Source: JAWVEV01 sp033856535
GTDB lineage: Bacteria > Actinomycetota > Thermoleophilia > Miltoncostaeales > Miltoncostaeaceae
NCBI GenBank assembly: GCA_033856535.1
Contig: JAWVEV010000095.1
Coordinates: forward strand, 1-7,987
Direction: 5' to 3'
DNA length: 7,987 bases
A program made the position numbers and the translations under genes. Each line of letters starts with the position of its first letter. Position 1 is the stretch's first letter. Below the pieces are notes generated by a model, which made no database searches, had not been told where the DNA came from, and worked only from the letters and a program-made list of their open reading frames with translations. Below are positions 5,055-7,987 of this stretch, one piece after another.

Positions 5055-6341
5055 ATGACGCCCCCTCGCCGCTTCCTGCCCCCCCTCATGGGCGGCGCTC
5101 AGAAGACCGGTTGGGAAGCCCTCGAGAAGTGGGTCGGGGGCGGCGGCGGTGGCGAGGCCGCGGCGCCCTCCGGTAAGACCGGCTGGGAGGCCCTCGACAA
5201 GTGGGTCGGCGGCGGTGGCGGTGGAGCCGCCGCGGCGCCGGCCGGTCCCTCCGGCAAGACCGGCTGGGAGGCGCTCGACAAGTGGGTGGGTGGCGGCGGT
5301 GCCGCGGCCGCCCCGTCCGCTCCCTCCGGCAAGACCGGCTGGGAGGCCCTCGACAAGTGGGTCGGCGGTGGCGCCGCCGCGGCGGCTCCGGCCGCGGCCC
5401 CCTCCGGCAAGACCGGCTGGGAGGCGCTCGAGAAGTGGGTCGGTGGCGGCGGCGCTGCCGCGGCCCCCGCGGCCGCCGCGTCGGGCAAGACCGGCTGGGA
5501 GGCCCTGGACAAGTGGGTCGGCGGTGGCGGAGCCGCTGCCGCGCCGGCCGCCCCCTCCGGCAAGACCGGCTGGGAGGCGCTCGACAAGTGGGTCGGCGGT
5601 GGCGGCGGTGGCGGTGGCGCTGCCGCGGCCTCCGCTGCGGCCCCCTCGGGCAAGACGGGCTGGGAGGCGCTCGACAAGTGGGTCGGCGGCGGCGGCGCTG
5701 GCGCTGCCGCGGCCCCCGCTGCGGCCCCCTCGGGCAAGACGGGCTGGGAGGCGCTCGACAAGTGGGTCGGCGGCGCCGCCGCCGCCGCGGCTCCGGCCGC
5801 GGCCCCCACCGGCAATACCGGCTGGGAGGCCCTGGAGAAGTGGGTCGGGGGTGGCGGAGCCGCCGCCGCGCCGGCAGCTGCCCCCTCCGGCAAGACCGGG
5901 TGGGAGGCGCTCGAGAAGTGGGTCGGCGGTGGCGGCGGGGCCGCCGCGGCTCCGGCCGCTCCGTCGGGCAAGACCGGCTGGGAGGCCCTGGAGAAGTGGG
6001 TCGGGGGTGGCGGCGGCGCCGCCGCGGCCCCGGCCGCGCCGGCCGCCAAGACCGGCTGGGAGGCGCTCGACCAGTGGGTCGGCAGCGGCGGCGGGAAGGC
6101 CGCCGGCGCCGCCGCTGCCGCGCCGGCTCCCGCGGCCGCGCCCGCAGCCGCCTCGGCGGGACCGTCCGGCACCACCGGCTGGGAGGCGCTCGACAAGTGG
6201 GTCGGCGCCGAGCCGACCGCGGCCAACGGGGCCGAGGCCGAGGCCCAGCCCGCGGCGGTCGCCGCCGCGGCCGGCGAGGAGGAGCCGGCCTCCGGCGGCG
6301 GCTTCATGGGCTTCCTCAAGCGCCTCTTCGGCGGCAAGTAG
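5055..6341 (+). CDS. GWEAL-repeat protein with MinD-like C-terminal helix
   Basis: This 428-residue protein is built from 14 copies of the 11-residue motif (K/N/T)TGWEAL(D/E)(K/Q)WV. The motifs start at residues 17, 41, 68, 93, 119, 145, 170, 200, 228, 254, 280, 306, 332 and 373. Linkers are a Gly run, an Ala run and usually a PSG or similar ending. Spacing is 24-30 residues, except 41 before the last unit. All 28 Trp are in the motifs; there is no Cys. In each motif W4, L7, W10 and V11 could form one face of a short amphipathic helix. After unit 14 comes an acidic Ala-rich stretch (about 385-413), then GGGFMGFLKRLFGGK, a basic amphipathic tail ending at K428 that resembles the MinD membrane-targeting sequence. 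No signal peptide is seen, so it should be cytoplasmic. ATG 5055 has GGAGG at 5046-5050; the longer open frame from 5007 lacks one. I recognise no family; a multivalent membrane-tethered scaffold is inference. The long, strongly biased frame and excellent RBS support real coding. Confidence 0.9.
   Translation: MTPPRRFLPPLMGGAQKTGWEALEKWVGGGGGGEAAAPSGKTGWEALDKWVGGGGGGAAAAPAGPSGKTGWEALDKWVGGGGAAAAPSAPSGKTGWEALDKWVGGGAAAAAPAAAPSGKTGWEALEKWVGGGGAAAAPAAAASGKTGWEALDKWVGGGGAAAAPAAPSGKTGWEALDKWVGGGGGGGGAAAASAAAPSGKTGWEALDKWVGGGGAGAAAAPAAAPSGKTGWEALDKWVGGAAAAAAPAAAPTGNTGWEALEKWVGGGGAAAAPAAAPSGKTGWEALEKWVGGGGGAAAAPAAPSGKTGWEALEKWVGGGGGAAAAPAAPAAKTGWEALDQWVGSGGGKAAGAAAAAPAPAAAPAAASAGPSGTTGWEALDKWVGAEPTAANGAEAEAQPAAVAAAAGEEEPASGGGFMGFLKRLFGGK
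5103..6206 (+). repeat. Array of 14 tandem coding repeats
   Basis: The DNA behind the GWEAL motifs is a tandem array. Units begin at 5103, 5175, 5256, 5331, 5409, 5487, 5562, 5652, 5736, 5814, 5892, 5970, 6048 and 6171. Unit lengths are multiples of three between 72 and 90 bases (123 for unit 13), so the frame is kept throughout. The core codons vary only slightly (GCC/GCG for Ala, CTC/CTG for Leu, GAC/GAG), while the Gly/Ala linkers vary in both length and codon choice. The array is protein-coding and is not a CRISPR, having no spacers of unrelated sequence. Confidence 0.95.
5619..5775 (+). repeat. Recent 84-bp internal duplication in the array
   Basis: Positions 5619-5691 and 5703-5775 match at 72 of 73 bases (offset 84). 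The single difference, T5631 against C5715, changes Ser to Pro. Both copies also share ACG for Thr and TCG for Ser, where most other units use ACC and TCC. This marks unit 7/8 and unit 8/9 junctions as a recent copy event. Confidence 0.85.
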
Positions 6342-6346
6342 GGCGG

Positions 6347-6862
6347 ATGCCACGCCCGCGGGGAGCCGCGACCGGCGGCGCCCCGCGGGGAGGCCACGGC
6401 CCCGGGTGGTCCGAGGGCCGGCAGCGGACGCGTCAGGAGCGCTCGGCCGGCGGCGTCATCCTGGTCCCGTACGGCCAGCAGCTGCTGGTCGCGACCATCG
6501 TGCTGCGCGGCGGCGCGGTGCTGGCGCTCCCCAAGGGGCGGATCGAGGCGGGCGAGGACCCCTCCGACGCGGCCGTCCGGGAGACCCGCGAGGAGACCGG
6601 GCTGTCGGGGGTCCTCCTCGGGCCGTTGCAGGAGATCAAGTACTCCTTCTACTCGCGCGAGTGGTCCGCGCGCATCGCCAAGCGCGTGACCTTCTTCCTG
6701 CTGGCCTACCGCGCCGGCTCGACCGCGCACCACGACCTCGAGGTGGAGGGGGTCCGCCTGGTGCCCGTCGGCGAGGCCGAGCGGCGCCTGACCCACGCGG
6801 GCGAGCGCTCGGTGATGGCGGCCGCCCTCGCGCGCCTCGCCGACGGGCTGCTGGCGCCCTGA
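6347..6862 (+). CDS. Nudix hydrolase
   Basis: This is a 171-residue Nudix-family pyrophosphohydrolase. The Nudix box is complete and matches the consensus GX5EX7REUXEEXGU: G64, E70, R78-E79, E82-E83 and G85-L86, giving the metal-binding helix. It is preceded by AGGVILVP (34-41) and ALPKG (60-64), the usual lead-in. Such enzymes cleave nucleoside diphosphates linked to another moiety; the substrate cannot be read from the sequence, though housecleaning of nucleotides or dinucleoside polyphosphates is common for this size. The ATG at 6347 is the only plausible start and gives a 30-residue Gly/Arg-rich lead that may be disordered. It begins five bases after the repeat-protein stop, with no strong ribosome binding site or terminator between, so the two are probably on one transcript. 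Confidence 0.9.
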   Translation: MPRPRGAATGGAPRGGHGPGWSEGRQRTRQERSAGGVILVPYGQQLLVATIVLRGGAVLALPKGRIEAGEDPSDAAVRETREETGLSGVLLGPLQEIKYSFYSREWSARIAKRVTFFLLAYRAGSTAHHDLEVEGVRLVPVGEAERRLTHAGERSVMAAALARLADGLLAP

Positions 6863-6868
6863 CCACCC

Positions 6869-6899
6869 CCGCGCGCGCGGCCGCCCCGCCCGCCGGGGC
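6869..6899 (+). terminator. Possible GC-rich terminator after the Nudix gene
   Basis: The gap after the Nudix stop has a 12-base palindrome, CCGCGCGCGCGG (6869-6880), and a 5-bp stem, GCCCC 6883-6887 with GGGGC 6895-6899. There is no T run. Either could halt transcription, but the evidence is weak. Confidence 0.3.
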
Positions 6900-6903
6900 A
6901 GGG

Positions 6904-6909
6904 TACGGT
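6904..6909 (+). promoter_or_regulatory. Candidate -10 of the ASCH gene
   Basis: TACGGT fits TANNNT and lies in the gap before the ASCH gene. Transcription would start near 6916, giving a leader of about 65 bases that contains a strong hairpin (6932-6956). No -35 is apparent 17 bases upstream. Confidence 0.35.
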
Positions 6910-6931
6910 GTGCCCGCCACGAACACTTGGC

Positions 6932-6956
6932 GGCGCCGGCTCACCGTGCCGGCGCC
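6932..6956 (+). promoter_or_regulatory. Leader hairpin before the ASCH gene
   Basis: GGCGCCGG (6932-6939) and CCGGCGCC (6949-6956) form an 8-bp perfect stem with a 9-base loop. It ends 12 bases before the ribosome binding site GGAAGGA (6969-6975). It could be an mRNA-stabilising or attenuating stem, or a terminator for the Nudix transcript. Confidence 0.4.
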
Positions 6957-6980
6957 CGCACCGTCGCCGGAAGGACGCCC

Positions 6981-7343
6981 GTGTACGCGCTGAACTTCTA
7001 CTCGCCGCTGTTCATCGACCAGCTCCGCAAGGGCCGCAAGACGGCGACGATCCGACTGGGCGACAAGGGCCACAAGTACCGCAAGGGCCAGCTGGTCTGG
7101 GTGACGGTCGGCCACCGCCACGGCCCGCGCCAGCGCATCTTCACGGCGATCATCGATCAGGTCGACGTCAAGCCGCTCCGGGAGCTCACCCAGCGCGACA
7201 TCGAGCGCGACAACCCCGAGTTCCGCCTCGTGGAGGACACGCTCCACTTCCTCTCGCACATCTACTCGCGCGAGGTCACGCTCGACGACACGGTCTCCGT
7301 GATCCACTTCAGCGAGGTCATCGAGTTCCCCTCGCTCAAGTAG
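6981..7343 (+). CDS. ASCH-domain protein, YqfB-like
   Basis: This 120-residue protein is a single ASCH domain, a small beta-barrel of the PUA-like superfamily. The defining motif is GRKTATIR (18-25), with K20, T23 and R25. E. coli YqfB, an N4-acetylcytidine amidohydrolase, has the similar GRKTITIR with catalytic Lys and Thr in the same places, plus a glutamate later in the chain; E68 or E75 could play that part here. Size is near that of YqfB (about 103). The function is therefore either acetylated-cytidine hydrolysis or RNA binding, and cannot be settled from the sequence. The GTG start at 6981 is chosen because GGAAGGA (6969-6975) lies 5 bases before it and the domain begins at once; extending upstream adds an unrelated Arg/Ala-rich lead. 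It is followed by the groES promoter. Confidence 0.85.
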   Translation: MYALNFYSPLFIDQLRKGRKTATIRLGDKGHKYRKGQLVWVTVGHRHGPRQRIFTAIIDQVDVKPLRELTQRDIERDNPEFRLVEDTLHFLSHIYSREVTLDDTVSVIHFSEVIEFPSLK

Positions 7344-7362
7344 GAGCTTCCCCGCCGCCCCC

Positions 7363-7391
7363 TTGAGGGTGCCGCCCCCGGGGGCTACCCT
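7363..7391 (+). promoter_or_regulatory. Promoter of groES-groEL
   Basis: TTGAGG (7363-7368) and TACCCT (7386-7391) are separated by 17 bases, a good housekeeping-sigma promoter with an actinobacterial -10. The spacer contains a 12-base palindrome, GCCCCCGGGGGC (7374-7385). Transcription should start near 7398, inside the CIRCE operator. Confidence 0.7.
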
Positions 7392-7420
7392 TTTGGCACT
7401 CAGTTCGAGTGAGTGCCAAA
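7392..7420 (+). promoter_or_regulatory. CIRCE operator (HrcA binding site)
   Basis: TTTGGCACTC (7392-7401) and GAGTGCCAAA (7411-7420) form a perfect inverted repeat with a 9-base spacer. This is the layout of CIRCE (TTAGCACTC-N9-GAGTGCTAA), the site bound by the heat-shock repressor HrcA before groES-groEL and dnaK operons. It begins directly after the -10 and covers the expected start of transcription, so bound HrcA would block initiation. Each arm has G where the usual consensus has A, and the two changes compensate each other. Confidence 0.93.
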
Positions 7421-7435
7421 CGCGGAGGAAGACGG

Positions 7436-7720
7436 ATGAATCTGGAGCCCTTGGGCGACCGACTCGTGGTGCGGGCCATTGAGGCCGAGAGCGTCACCTC
7501 GAGCGGTCTCGTGCTGCCGGACACCGCCGCCGAGCGCCCCCAGCGCGGCGAGGTGCTGGCCGTGGGCCCGGGCCGGTACGAGGACGGCAAGCGGGTTCCC
7601 CCGCTCGTCGCCGCCGGTGACGAGGTCATCTACTCGAAGTACGGCGGGACCGAGATCAAGGTGGACGGCGAGGACCTGCTGATCCTGCGCGAGTCCGACG
7701 TCCTGGCGAAGGCGGTCTGA
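7436..7720 (+). CDS. groES: Co-chaperonin GroES
   Basis: GroES forms the heptameric lid that closes the GroEL chamber during protein folding in the cytoplasm. The 94-residue length is standard (about 95-100). The N-terminal PLGDRLVVR is typical. The mobile-loop region (about 16-31) reads ESVTSSGLVLPDTAAE and contains SSGLVLP, the GroEL-contacting part with its hydrophobic triplet. GEVLAVGPGR, GDEVIYSKYGGTEIK and ILRESDVLA follow as in family members. The ATG at 7436 has the strong site GGAGGAA (7424-7430) 5 bases upstream; an in-frame GTG at 7409 lies inside the CIRCE operator and is rejected. It is controlled by the promoter and CIRCE site immediately upstream and is co-transcribed with groEL, which starts two bases after its stop. 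Confidence 0.97.
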   Translation: MNLEPLGDRLVVRAIEAESVTSSGLVLPDTAAERPQRGEVLAVGPGRYEDGKRVPPLVAAGDEVIYSKYGGTEIKVDGEDLLILRESDVLAKAV

Positions 7721-7722
7721 GC

Positions 7723-7987
7723 GTGGCCAAGTTGCTGAAGTTCGACGAGGACGCCCGCCGGGCCCTCGAGCGCGGCGTGAACATCCTCGCCGACGCCGTG
7801 AAGGTCACGCTCGGCCCCAAGGGCCGGTACGTGGTGCTCGACAAGAAGTTCGGGGCCCCGACCATCACCAACGACGGCGTCACGATCGCGCGTGAGATCG
7901 AGGTCGAGGACCCGTTCGAGAACCAGGGCGCGCAGCTGGTGCGCGAGGTCGCGACCGCCACGAACGACGTGGCCGGCGACGGCACCA
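7723..7987 (+). CDS. groEL: Chaperonin GroEL, N-terminal part
   Basis: This is the first 88 codons of GroEL, the ATP-driven double-ring chaperonin; the rest lies beyond the window. MAKLLKFDEDAR is the usual start, and VTLGPKGR (28-35), ITNDGVTIAREIE (48-60) and GDGT (85-88) are the ATP-binding signatures of the equatorial domain; the visible part ends within the GDGTTT motif. The GTG at 7723 is two bases after the groES TGA and lacks a clear ribosome binding site beyond the end of groES, so translation is probably coupled. Many actinobacteria have two groEL copies, one with groES and one alone; this is the groES-linked copy. Confidence 0.97.
   Translation, partial: MAKLLKFDEDARRALERGVNILADAVKVTLGPKGRYVVLDKKFGAPTITNDGVTIAREIEVEDPFENQGAQLVREVATATNDVAGDGT

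Noticed and set aside
5103..6206. Regular repeats as a CRISPR array
   Set aside because: The intervals are themselves Gly/Ala repeats in one reading frame, not unique spacers, and no cas genes are present.
5055..6341. Repeat protein as an elastin-, collagen- or silk-like extracellular protein
   Set aside because: There is no signal peptide or Gly-X-Y periodicity, and the C-terminal basic amphipathic helix points to the cytoplasmic membrane face.
4149..6353. Very long minus-strand open frames (4149-6353 and 5099-6796) opposite rsgA, the repeat gene and the Nudix gene
   Set aside because: Stop codons are rare on both strands of a GC-rich repeat. These frames have no start context and mirror the repeat unit; the plus frame has a strong RBS and amphipathic motifs.
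6927..6980. Upstream start at 6927 for the ASCH protein
   Set aside because: It would run through the leader hairpin; GTG 6981 has GGAAGGA at good spacing and begins right at the domain.
7409..7435. GTG 7409 as groES start
   Set aside because: It lies within the CIRCE operator close to the expected transcription start and adds nine residues not seen in GroES; ATG 7436 has a strong ribosome binding site.

Overview
This is a very GC-rich bacterial window with compact, mostly housekeeping gene content. Several things suggest a high-GC actinobacterium: the tail of an ANTAR-type regulator, TANNNT -10 elements (including one that would make a leaderless mRNA), GTG starts, GTGA/ATGA overlaps, a TrpB2-type tryptophan synthase beta chain, and a CIRCE-controlled groES-groEL operon. 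A Thermoleophilia-like lineage is possible, but nothing here proves the class.

Layout, left to right. Positions 1-108 hold the C-terminal end of an ANTAR-domain protein, followed by about 300 bases without a gene that contain two hairpins. A tRNA-Phe(GAA) lies on the minus strand (412-484) with its own promoter and terminator. trpB2 (599-1963) runs the other way, and the two promoters appear to share one -35 site. After a strong hairpin and a 217-base gap come two overlapping genes for unrecognised membrane proteins (2181-2354, 2351-2914). They converge on a minus-strand pair: a stand-alone NifU/Nfu N-terminal-domain protein (3160-3435) and a small two-helix membrane protein (2942-3163), joined by an ATGA overlap. 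Divergent from that pair is pyrE-rsgA (3520-4101, 4098-4979), orotate phosphoribosyltransferase and the 30S-maturation GTPase, joined by a GTGA overlap.

The most unusual locus follows. Positions 5055-6341 encode a 428-residue protein made almost entirely of 14 copies of an 11-residue motif, (K/N/T)TGWEAL(D/E)(K/Q)WV, separated by Gly/Ala/Pro linkers. All 28 tryptophans lie in the motifs and there is no cysteine. The protein ends in GFLKRLFGGK, a short basic amphipathic helix that resembles the membrane-targeting tail of MinD. I do not recognise a described family. The design suggests a multivalent, flexible, membrane-tethered scaffold or condensate-forming protein, which is inference. A Nudix hydrolase (6347-6862) starts five bases after its stop and is probably co-transcribed.

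The right end carries an ASCH-domain protein (6981-7343) related to N4-acetylcytidine amidohydrolases, then a promoter, a CIRCE operator, groES (7436-7720) and the start of groEL (7723 to the window end). Apart from the repeat protein and the small membrane proteins, the genes serve ordinary functions: tryptophan and pyrimidine synthesis, ribosome maturation, Fe-S handling and protein folding.
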